From Agrypnia vestita (lineage: Eukaryota > Arthropoda > Insecta > Trichoptera > Phryganeidae), in assembly GCA_016648135.1 (NCBI GenBank), contig JADDOH010004044.1:62001-126000 (forward strand): DNA of 64,000 nucleotides, read 5' to 3'. How positions within the stretch are numbered: the stretch's first letter is position 1; each line of letters opens with the position of its first letter. Below, piece by piece: positions 34,201 through 46,200 of the stretch. Position numbers and translations under genes: made by a program. Below the pieces are notes generated by a model. That model did not search any database and was not told the DNA's origin. It saw nothing but the letters and a program-made list of their open reading frames with translations.

Positions 34201-37200
34201 TAAGAAATATTCAATATTAATAAAGTTATAACGTTTCAAACATGCTAGAAATTTTTACGATTTTGATGATTTGCAAATACAGTAAAAGCTCGTTAATACA
34301 AACAACTATAATTCGAAATTCGGTATAATTCGAAAAATTTAATGATATTTTATCCCCCTCAAATGAATTTTCATACAAAATGCTTCCTATAATTCAAAAA
34401 AATGGCTAATTCCAAATACGAAAAAAATTTCAGACAAAATTATGAAATTTGACACAAAAGTCATTTGTGTAAATGTTAACATTTTCTCACCATTTGCTAG
34501 TGTTTTTATACCTGCACTGACGGAAATGACCGCTCACAGGCCTTTGATCATCTATATGACAGTAATAAAAGTCATAAAACATCTCCAACTGGCCGTGGCG
34601 GCGCGCACAGGGTAAGGCTGTTTAAGGGTACGCGCGCACTAGCGTTTTTTCGCCGCGCGGTGAAAAAACGCTGCGGCATAATGTCGCACCGCAGTGTTGT
34701 AACAAAGGCTTTTGAATCGTAGTGCGCGCACTTAGCAGCAAAATAACGCAGCGGCGAAAAATCGGTGAAATGTTACAACTCTCTTGCGGCGCGGCGGTCA
34801 GCGGCAAAAAAACGCATATTTTTAAAGTCATGACCGCGCGCGCTACGCGCTGTTTCGCTGTACCATATATTTTATGTGAAAGAACAATGGGCTACAAGCA
34901 ATAATTCTGCTGATCTAGATGAAGATTTTAATATTGAAATGCTAATTACGAAAGTTGAAAGAAGACCACCATTGTATGATATCACTTCAAAAGAATATAG
35001 TGATAGAAACATTAAACATTTCTGAATGGAGTATTTTTATATGTGATAGAAGGTCCAACTAGTTTTAAAAGTTCATAAAAACATTCTTTATTCATTCGAT
35101 AATATTGGAAGAATTTTTCGTTAAGTTCACCAAATATTTTAAAGAACTGCCCGTAAATGATCAGCGGCATTATGCCGTAGTGCGCGTGCCTGCTGTTTTC
35201 GCCGCGCGTCAAAATGTCGCAGGTTTTTTCGCCGCGCGGCGAAAAAACGCTAGTGCGCGCGTACCCTTATGACTGCTGTTTTATGATATCCCGCCAAAAG
35301 ACGAGATTAGTTGAAGTTTTGTCGCCAGTTTTGGAGTTTTAAATTGTTACATCTTTGTGTTTTATTAAGATTGAAAATATATCGCGTGAAAACATTATGT
35401 CATTGACTTTTTTTTGTGCTTTTATCTGTGATTTCCGTGAAAACTTTCGATATTTTAGTCTCTTCATTTACGATTTTAATATATTTTTTGTTATTTGGTA
35501 AGTGTGAAGAATATTAGACATTTTATTACGTTCACGTGTTAGATTTTAGTTATTTTCGCATTTTATTTTGACTAGTGTTTCGTTTCAAATTAAAATGGCG
35601 TCAGCTCGCAGCGTGTACAAAACTTTAACTATTTCTATGAAAATGGATTTGACGTGGACAGAAAAATTGAGAAATAAGGGCAAGATTGCATAAAATATGG
35701 TATCGCCAATTCGACTGTTTCAACAATTCTAAAAAATCTCGCTAAAATTGAAAAGTGCAGTGAAGTGATGTACAATATTTGCTGTTTTCATTTTTTCTGT
35801 TTTAAAATTGAATTGATGTCTCAAGATCACATATCAAAGTAAATTATTTTAATTTTATTGAAACAACTGACAAAAATGAATGCAATATTGGCCAAATAAA
35901 TGTGTTTAAAAATACATGTTAAAAATTCATTTGTTTGTACACTTGGAAATGTTTAGAAAGTGTGTTGATGGTTTAAAAACTTCCTATTAATTCTACTTCC
36001 CTAATTCGAAATTCGAATTTTTTTGTTGAATTTCGGTCCCCTGAATTTCGTATTAAAGAGCTTTTACTGTATTGTTTATTCATATAAAAAGATGATTTTA
36101 AACGATATATTGTATCTATATTCGCACTTTGAGTCTTCATTCACTATAAAAAAGCTACATTTTTTATTAAAAATACGTTAATTATTATTTTAAAATTATA
36201 ATTCTAAAGTGTGAAATGTGTCAAGAAATAGCGCAGTTTTGAATCAGTTGCCGCGTGCCGTGCGGGAGAGGCGGACGTTTCTCTGTGGTCCATACACTTT
36301 TTCATAAAAAAAATCACTTTAAAACGTGTTTTTATGCTAAATTTGACATTAGTTCAAAATAATACCATGTTATATATTCGAAAGCAATCTATTCGTCGCA
36401 GATAATGAGTTTTTTTTAACTAGTTTGATGTTATTTTGCTTTTCTATTGATAAAATCACGTTGAACTTGCGTCATGTGCGTGTTTTGGTGACGGCGGTAT
36501 ATTCGCGAAGATGTCATTGTAATTTATAAAGTCAAGTAAGATATTAATTTACGACATAATTTTTAAAATATAGATTAATGGTTGTTAATTTTCTTTTTAA
36601 TTCAATACATATTGTTGGAGTAGTTTTTTGTTTATTTTAGATAAAAAAATATTTGAATTAAGTTTAATTCACAGGTCTTTTGACATTTCAGTCGGAAGTC
36701 AAAATAATATCTAAATCTGCTTATGCGACATAAGTTTTAAATTAAAAAACAGTGATATAAGAAAAATTGTTGTTTACTATTTTTTTATAATACATAAATT
36801 ATTGGAGAAATATAAATACGCTTTTGTAAATTCTAGACTTAAAACATTTAAAATTCTAATAATAGTGCGCGATCTTGACTTGCGTTCCCACATATTTTAT
36901 ATGTCGGTACTCCGTATGGTTGTCTCATTTCCTCGCAACCTTTCTGTCTTGCATGACATGTAAATAAATACGCTCTCGCAAGGTTTATCTGATATGACGT
37001 TTGTTCATGTCTCAATCTCGTATTGAAGTAGCATGATCTATCGATGCATATCGCCGCTTTTGACAGCTTGAAAATTGTTTGTCCCGCCTTAAACTAAACT
37101 AATAACAAAATAATAATAATTTTAACTAAACTAATAACTCTTACACCAATTTAAAGACACAAAACAAAACAATAGAACACCGGCATATAATACGAGAGGC

Positions 37201-40200
37201 AATAAAATGGTAAATAGAAATATACCAACTTACAACACAACTTTTGGCTAAAGAAGCTACAGTGAAAGCTCTTTAATACGAAATTCAGGGGACCGAAATT
37301 CAAAAAAAAAATTCGAATTTCGAATTAGTAGGAAGTTTTTAAACCATCAACGCACTTTCTAAACATTTCTAAGTGTACAAACAAATGCATTTTTTAACAT
37401 GTATTTTCAAAAACATTTATTTGGCCAATGTTGCATTCATTTTTGTCAGTTGTTTCAATAAAATTAAAATAAATTACCTTGATATGTGATCTTGAGCCAT
37501 CAATTCAATTTTAAAACAGAAAAAATGAAAACAGCAAATATTGTACATCACTTCACTGCGCTTTTCAATTTTGGCGCGATTTTTTAGAATTGTTGAAACA
37601 GTCGAATTGGCGATACCATATTTTTTTGCAATCTTGCCCTTATTCTTAATTTTCCTGTCCACATCTTTAATCAAATCCATTTTCATAGAAATAGTTAAAG
37701 TTTTATACGCGCTGCGAACTGACGCCATTTTAATTTGAAACGAAACACTAAGTAAAAATAAAATGCGAAAATAACTTAAATCTAACACGTGAACGTAATA
37801 AAATATCTAATATTCTTCACACTTATCAAATAACACAAAATATATTAAAATCGTAAATGAAGAGACTAAAATATCGAAAGTTTTCACAGAAATCACAGAT
37901 TTAAAAGCACAAAAAAGTCAGTGATGTAATGTTTTCACGCGATATATTTTCAATTTGAATCATTTGAATAAAACACAAAGATGTAACAATTTAAGGGTAC
38001 ACGCGCACTAGCGTTTTTTCGCCGCGTGGCGAAAAAACGCTGCGGCATAATGTCGCACCGCAGTGTTATAACAAAGGGTTTTGAATCGTAGTGCACGCAC
38101 TTAGCGGCAAAATAACGCAAAATGTTACAACTTTCTTGCGGCGCGGCGGTCAGCGGCAAAAAAACGCATCTTTTTGGCGCTGCGGTCAGCGGTAAAAAAA
38201 CGCATCTTTTTCGGCGCGCACTACGCGCTGTTTCGCTGTAACATATAATATTTTATGTGAAATAAGAATGGCCACCAGCAATAATTCTGCTGATCTGGAT
38301 GAAGATTTTAATATTGAAATGCTAATTACGAAAGTTGAGAGAAGACCACCATTGTATGATATTACTTCAAAAGAATATAGTGATAAAAACATTAAACATT
38401 TCTGAATGGAGTATTTTTATATGTGATAGAAGGTCCAACTAGTTTTAAAAGTTCATAAAAACATTTTTTATTCATTCGATAATATTGGAAGAATTTTTCA
38501 GGGTAATCGTTAAGTTCACCAAATATTTTAAAGAACTGCCCGTTGTTCAAATGATCAGCGGCATTATGTCGTAGTGCGCGCGCCTGCTGTTTTCGCCGCG
38601 CGTCAAAATGTTGCAGTGTGCGCGCCTGCTGTTTACGCCGCGAGTCAAAATGTCGCAGGTTTTTTCGCCGCGCGGTGAAAAAACCCTAGTGCGCGTGTAT
38701 CCTAAAACTCCAAAACCGGCGACAAAACTTCAACTAATCTCGTCTTTTGGCGGGATATCATAAAACATCCTTACCCTGCGCACCGCCGCCGGCCAGTCAG
38801 GGATGTTTTATGACTTTTATTACTGTCATATAGATAATCAAAGGCCTGTGAGCAGCCTGAGCGGTCATTCCTGTCAGCGCAGGTATAAAAAACACTAGCA
38901 AATGGTGAGCAAATGTTAACATTTACACAAATGACTTCGTGTCAAATTTCATAATTTTGTCTGAAATATTTTTCGTATTTGGAATTAGCCATTTTTTCGT
39001 ATTATAGGAAGCATTTTGTATGAAAATTCATTTGAGGAGGATAAAATGTGATTAAATTTTTCGAATTATACCGAATTTTAAATTATAGTTGTTTGTATTA
39101 ATGAGCTTTTACTGTATATCTATTTTGCAACAAAACTCAACAACATCCTTCCCCCAACCTTCAAAAATATTGAAAAGATTGAAGAGTTAAAAAAAAAGAT
39201 AAAAGCTTGGCTAAAACAAGTCGATGCAGATAAATTAGAAGGAGTATTGAAAACTACGTAGTAATTTAAAAATAGAAAATAAATAAGTATTAACTAGTCC
39301 GCCTCAGCACAGGAACCCCCAGTGAGGAGGATTAAGAACAATAATATCAACAATATCATTATATATACATACTATTATATTAAACATGTACAAATTGTAT
39401 CTAAATAGAACCTAAATAAAAAAATAAAATAAAAACTTATAATATTGCGTAATAAATTATAGTAGAGGCGTTCAAAGCGGCCGACTCGAACTCCGCATTG
39501 TGCCCTGCCGGTGGCGCGACAGTGAGGTTTTCGCTGTTGCTGGATTATTCCCCATTGGGTGTTAGCGCAAGAAACAATGAGCATTATTATTATTTTACAA
39601 CTTTTAACAAACTTTTTTTCGTTATATATTGAGATATTTCGATACTTGTATAATTTGTATGAATTTTTTTTTTGTAATACTTTTACATGATTCTAGAGGA
39701 CTATGCATACGTGCCTCATTCTGGTCATTTTTGACATCAGGCAATAAAACTAAATGTCCCAACTAGACTTCTCCGTGATTATGGCAAACTGCTTTGTAGG
39801 GGCCTATTAAGATTTAATATCTCAAGTAGAAATTTTAACCTGTCCGGTAGTATGACCGTACATGTACGGTCATACGAAACTAGTCCAGAAGGAATATGAC
39901 CGTACGCGCACGGTTGCACTTAAAAATGAATTATTATTCGATTTCTTCCGAAAAACCGAAGGGTGCTGTCATGTGTGAACCAATTGTCATAACTTTTCAA
40001 AGTTCCAAAATGTTAATTCATATTAGATTTACCCCGATAACTCTAAAACCTCTGTAATTCGTGATTCAAAATAATTGTTAGCCCTTGCGCCGTAAATCAA
40101 TACATTTTAGGTCACATAATTATAAATTATTTCGAAATTTGATGAAATTTAAAAAAACACTATTTCTACTGTATTTCTTAAATTATTCATCAAATTCAGT

Positions 40201-43200
40201 TATGATATGTAAATGCCTGTTCTCAGTGCCTCAGATGAGTATATAATTATTCTTAAATGCAATTTGTCTCTTGTTATAGAGAGGTGGTGGAGTGTGAGGA
40301 GTTCCTGGCCCTGACACAGCAGCAGGTGGCTCGACTCATCAGCAGTGATCGGCTGACCGTTCCCTCAGAAGAAAAGGTACTATTTTTTTACCTTTAACAA
40401 TGATTTAATTGAGATAAATTGTAAATGTACATACCTACTGTCTTTACAAATAATTTTTATGTGAAGTGATATATAAGATTTTAATATATTACCAGAACTA
40501 TGGATATTCAGACCGCCAGATGATTTTCTTAACGCAACACATTGTCTCTGCCTCCCTAAGCCCAGATTCATGATGCCTTCTGTTTGTTTTTCTGATAATT
40601 TGATGTACGTATGTATTTACATTATCATGCTGTTTCATAGATATTTATATATTAAGATATTTTACTAAGGTACTGGAGAGCGTGCTGAACTGGGCAGCCC
40701 ACAGTCCGGTCCGAAGGCAGTCACAACTCGCTACACTCATGGAACATGTTCGCTTGCCATTGTTGTCACAGGTAAAATACATGACTGAAAGCCCCATTTA
40801 TACTAAGTGACTTAAAAATGAATCTAGGAAGTATAAATTAATTTAGTCTTTTACAGTAAAACCCCGTTATTGCGAAATCCAAGGGGCTGATAAATAAAAT
40901 TTCTTTATAACAAATTCCCATTTATAACCATATTTTTTTTCGTAATATGTATATTTCCCGCCATAGAAAAAAAGTACCGGCCTTAAAAAAGATCGCAAAA
41001 TGGTTCTGAATGAGACCCCATTGTCAGTTGATATGGATAATAATAAGGCATTCAGCAAACATAGGAAGTTATTTAAAACTATAATGTCCCTGAGAAATCT
41101 GACATTTTTAAAATGAGTTGTCACATAAATTTCGTACTTTGCCGCAACTTCTCGTGTGCGGTAAAATATTGATCTCTTAAAAATATAATTTATTTTCCCT
41201 TATTTAGTTTTGTATTTATTTAACTCAAAATATCTCGCACGATAATTTGAATCAACGCATCTTAGTGAGAAAATGCTGTGAAATCACCGCGCCGGTAGTT
41301 CTGGCCTTCGAAAATGACGTACACAATATATTAAATGTAAATGTTCAGTTATAACATAAAGAGTGATGAAATTTGATGATAATAGTGAAAACGAAAAATG
41401 AAAATTTCTAATAATTTATGATAATAGGCGTTCAAAGCGGCCGAGTCGAGTTCCGAAGGCGATACGCTTGCGGCGTGATTGTGCCCTGCCGATGGCTCGG
41501 CGGCGGCGAGGTTATTCCCCGTCAGGTGTTAGCGCAAGAAACAGCGTGCAATATTATTATTTTGTATCGACAAACTTTTTTTTCGTTATACGTGTAGATA
41601 TTTCCATACGTGTATAATTTGTATGGTTTTTTTTGTAATATTTTTACGTGATTCTAGAGTGCTATGCACAAGTGCTTTATTCTAACCTTTTTTGACAATC
41701 GGCAATAAAACTAATGTCCCAACTAGATTTCGCGGGGATTATGGCAAACTGCTTTGTAGGGGTCATCCGTTAAGGCTGGTCATCCGTTTTTCAAACTGTC
41801 AATTTAAAAACACCAATATAAAAATTTCAGAAGCCCCCCCCCCCGGAGATTTATTGCTTTTTACTGACGGGTCGCCGCCAAGCTGTACAACTATCCCCTG
41901 TCAGCCTTTCGCTCGATGACAATCAATACTATTTTCATCTTGACAAAAAAAATCATTATATATTTATGTAAATATATGGACGTGTTTTCGCATGGAACTA
42001 AAATTATTTTAATTTATATAAATTAACTTTGTTATAATTATTTTGTTATACATATTAATAAACTTTCGTTATAGAAGTGAAAAAATATTTATATATGTCA
42101 TTTTTCGCTATAACGGGGTTCGTCATAACGAGGTTCTACTGTATAACTTTATACAACTGTATACAAGTTTAAATTAATTATAAAATCCCTCTAGTCCCGG
42201 ATCATCTGAGGTCGTATTTCTATTTTTCAATTAGTCAAATTGGCAAGCCGATTGCTTTCTACTAGTTATATTTTAATTTATAATTTTATAAGATTATTTG
42301 AGAAATTTATAGAGCAATAATTCTACTATTGCAGTTGTTAGCTTTTCAACAAAAAATTTTATAATTCAAAGTATTTATAAATGTAGTAGACCTTGTGATG
42401 ATTACTTCGATGATATTATGTATACAGGAATGCTTGGCAGAGCGTATGCCCCGTGAGCCAGCATTGCGAGGTGATCTCCGCTGTAAAGACCTGCTGATCG
42501 AGGCATTGGCCTACCATCTCCTGAGGCCTGAACAGCGCCTCGCAGCAGCCACTCCCCGCTGCCGTCCTAGGAAGCCAGTTGGTGCCCCTAAGGTATATCC
42601 TCCTCATATTAACCACTCATTTTCTAACCAATTCTAATTTTCTATTATTATGTAATAATTATCTATTTTGTGTTCCGTCTCGACGCCTGGAATCCATTAT
42701 GAGAGAACAGCCTGCTGTTTCGGCACTTATTCACGCGTTCCTACCCCCTCTGATTCCCTCTTTGCGACAATTTACTCCCGCTGGTATCCCTGTTTCCGGT
42801 TGCGTCGGCGCAACGGTTTTTCTTTCATATGACGTCGCTGTTTCGCGCCATTTGCACGCGTCTAGACACGCCAACTTTTGTTGTGATTTTTTTTGTGTTT
42901 CTATTGCAATCTACCCCCTTAATTTTGATCCCTAGTTAACAAACATTAGACTATACAAATTTTTAACATAGTGCGACAGGACGTTGATTGTTTAGTGTAA
43001 ATCCCGTGAATTTCGTCAAACGTCAAATTTGTTAACAAGATGGCGGACGATCAAGCGCATTCGCCGGTATCCTCGAATGACGGATCTTCTTTCGAAGAAC
43101 CGAGTCGAAAGAGACGCCGCGTAGCATACGACCCGCGTGTAGACCACCTGCTAAAACAGGTGACTGCTCTGACGGAGGCCTTGTTAGCAGGCGGCGCGGC

Positions 43201-46200
43201 TCCTGCATCAACAACGCCGCCAACGCCGGAAGCCGCGAGCGAGCCCAGCGTGGAGGACGCGAATGCGTCCTTTATTCAGCCGCCGCCGAGCCTCAGAAGG
43301 GCGAAGAATACGCTGGAGTTCGGCAAGCTCAGCACGGTCGTGAAGGAGCCGCCAGTACCGAGAGCGAACCCGAAGCGGATCGAACAGACCTCGAAGTTGC
43401 AACACTTCGATTCCGACGAGTGGTCAGGCGTTCGCTATGCGGAAACGCAGAGAACCTACGCGGCGACTCCCACATCTGTGGAATTGTCGGTGAACGACGA
43501 CTTGAGAAGGATCGATAACGCGCCGACCCATACTGGCTTGCTGAAAAGATCGCTCGCCGCGCTTTCAAACGCCTTGCTCGCCCAGAGGGAGACCCTGAGA
43601 TACGGGATGCAATTGCTGGTGAATTGGATCTCTTCGAGCGGATTCAGTCGATGTTCACCAGCGATGCTCCGTACAATAAGGTTTCGGACGACATCCTGCA
43701 GATTGTGTGCGGCAGACGGGCAGAGTGTATACTGAACCGGCGAAAGGCCATATTGGAGGGCTTCAAAGACCCTTTCGTGCGAGAAGGTGCGGCCAAAATC
43801 CCTCCAAGCTCGGGATACTTGTTCAATAGGGAAGAGCTATCGGCGTATATCCTAAAGAACGGGGGGCCAGGAGAAGGTGATGGTCTCGCCCGCAACCCGA
43901 AACCTGGCCCAACCGTCAACATCTCAGCCCCAGCCGTCAACTTCTCGTCGAGCTCCGAACCAGGGATACCTCCAGTCCCGTAAGCCCTTTCTGCCGGAGC
44001 CGAGGCACAGGGAGCGAGGCCCAGGGAACCCGAACAGGAGACCTATCCGGAAGGCAGACCACGGCCGAAAACCCGCTGGTGACCGTAGCCGCAGAGGTAG
44101 AAGATGACGCGAGGCTGAACAACCAGTTCTGGGGAGGACGCTTGAGGAGGTTCCAAAGCGCGTGGAAGGAGTTCGGGGCACCACCTATAGTGCTGAGAAT
44201 CCTCAAGGGCGCGAGAATCCCCTTTGTGGCCAAACCTCCGTTAGTCTTCCCCACCAGGCAGCTGTTGAGCAGCTTCAGCACGAAGGAGTCTCGAGACATG
44301 TCGAGTCACATTCAGGCCCTGAAGATGTCAGGCGTGCTGGAAAGAGCAGATCATTCTCCGAGCTTCATCTCAAATCTGTTTCTAACTCCGAAGTCGGACA
44401 ACTCCCTAAGGCCGATATTCAACCTGAAGGCGTTGAATGCCTTTGTGGAGGCGAAACCCTTCAAGCTGTTCAACCACTTTCGGGTCCCAGACTTCCTCCA
44501 GCCCAAAGATTGGTTGGTGAAAATCGACCTAACCCAGGCATACTTTCACCTACCAATAGCGGAATCGCACCGAAAGTTCCTGAGACTGTACTACCAAGGG
44601 GAACTTCTCCAGATGACCTGCCTGCCCTTTGGCCTGTCATCAGCCCCGAGAATGTTCGCAACGCTGTCAAACTGGCTAGCGGGACTCTTGCGGAAGAGAG
44701 GAATAAGGACCGTAGTCTACCTGGACGACTTCCTTCTGGCCAATCAGTCAAGGGACCTGCTAGCGACCCAGGCAGTAGAGACGGTCAATCTGTTCCAGCA
44801 TCTGGGTTGGTGCATCAACCGCGACAAGTGTGTCCTTATACCTACCCAAAAGCTGGAGTTTCTGGGCATAACTTGGGACACCGAAGCCAACCAGAAATCC
44901 CTCTCGGACCGCAAGTGCTCTGGCCTTCGCCAAGTACTGCGCCGCCCGATCGAGGCCGGCAGTTGCTCCCCCAAGCAGGTTCTAGGCCTCTTGGGGAGAC
45001 TCAACTTCGCAAACTTCGCCACCCCTCGGGGTCGTTTGCATTGCCGAAGACTGCAGAGATTCAGCCGCCAGCTGCAGAGGCACGAGCCATCCAGACAAGT
45101 GGAGCTTCCTGCCGCGGTTCGGCAAGACCTAGAGTGGTGGTTGGAGGCCGTAGGGGAGTCCTGCCCAATACACGAAGCCCCCTTCTCCCACTTCCTGACT
45201 ACAGACGCAGCGGACGCAGGTTGGGGCGGCCAGGTGGACGACAAGACGATATCAGGCCAGTGGACCCCAGAGCAGATGCGGTGGCATTCCAACCAGAAAG
45301 AAGCCTTCGCTGTTTACGCAGTGATCAGGGATCACGCTTACCTGCTAAGAGGAACGAAGACCCTACTGCAGACAGACAACAAGACAGTAGTGACTTACAT
45401 CAACAAGGAGGGGGGGACAAGATCATTGGGCCTTCTGAAGATAACTCGAGACCTCCTAGAGTTTATCGACCAGCAGGAAATATCTCTGACAGCGCAGTAC
45501 ATTCCAGGGAGATACAACGGGATTGCGGACCGACTCTCTCGGGGGACACCACTCCCGGAATGGCACCTCCTGGAACCAGCGACAGAGGAAATATTCCGAA
45601 TATGGGGACGTCCTCAGATCGACCTCTTCGCATCGGCCACCGCCCATGTGGTGCCAAACTACGTGTCGCTAGACTCAACCGATTGCTCGGCCTCCTATCT
45701 CAACGCATTCAGTCAGCATTGGGATTACGAGCTGGCCTGGGTATTTCCGCCGCCGAATCTCGTCCCAAGAGTACTGGCGCACTTGAACCTGGCAAGAGGC
45801 ACCTTTCTCCTAGTTGTGCCAAGATGGGAGAAGACATTCTGGAGGGCCGATCTCAAACAACGAGCAAAGGGAGGGCCAATAAGCGTAAGAGATCTGAAGA
45901 GCGTCCTGATCGATACGTCGACAGGGTTTCCCCCACCGAGGGTGTCGGACCTCCAACTGGAAGTTTGGAGAATAGCAGTGGGTGGGAACAGGCTATAGCG
46001 GATTGGAGCCAGGAGGAACAGCAGCTGTTCAGATCTGGCTGGAGAGGCTCAACGCTGAACACCTACAAGCCGGCCTGGGATAGGTGGCAGCGATGGTGTA
46101 CCACGCATTCTGTCCAACCTCATAACCCTCCCCCTGCAACAGTGGCAAGATATCTGGCCAACCTGTTCATCCACGAAGGGCTAGCCCCTCGAACAATATT

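Larger units (their letters stand above)
34626..35266. mobile_element. PIF/Harbinger-like element A nested in Tigger A
   Basis: Starts GGGTACGCGCGCACTAGCG and ends with the inverse; both ends also carry an inner palindrome TTTTTTCGCCGCGCGG. The flanks are TAA and TTA. The interior holds two typical Harbinger protein starts in divergent layout: a MADF-domain fragment (plus, 34897-35025) and a transposase N-terminus (minus, 35012-35212). The rest is deleted. Strikingly GC-rich termini in an AT-rich region. Confidence 0.8.
34280..36069. mobile_element. Tigger/pogo-like transposon copy A, 1.79 kb, with nested Harbinger
   Basis: Starts CAGTAAAAGCTCGTTAATAC and ends GTATTAAAGAGCTTTTACTG, with TA target duplications at 34278-34279 and 36070-36071. 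It encodes the start of a pogo-type transposase (from ATG 35595; [16 protein letters not shown]), then frameshifts. Copy B (37,260-39,114) is the same element in inverted orientation. A Harbinger element sits at 34,626-35,266. Confidence 0.85.
37260..39114. mobile_element. Tigger/pogo-like transposon copy B, 1.86 kb, inverted, with nested Harbinger
   Basis: The same element as copy A in reverse: starts CAGTGAAAGCTCTTTAATAC, ends TATTAATGAGCTTTTACTG. TA at 37258-37259 and 39115-39116. It inserted into the LINE tail. It keeps a better transposase N-terminus on the minus strand than copy A. Its Harbinger insertion is at a different site and in the opposite relative orientation. Confidence 0.85.

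Noticed and set aside
34280..39114. Large inverted duplication of the whole segment
   Set aside because: The similarity is confined to two Tigger copies with proper TA duplications each; flanks and the 1.2-kb centre differ, so they are independent insertions.
44162..45898. Upstream part of the 930-codon open frame overlapping the DIRS RT gene
   Set aside because: Composition and lack of motifs show it is the shadow of the RT frame; only the last 350 codons are recombinase.
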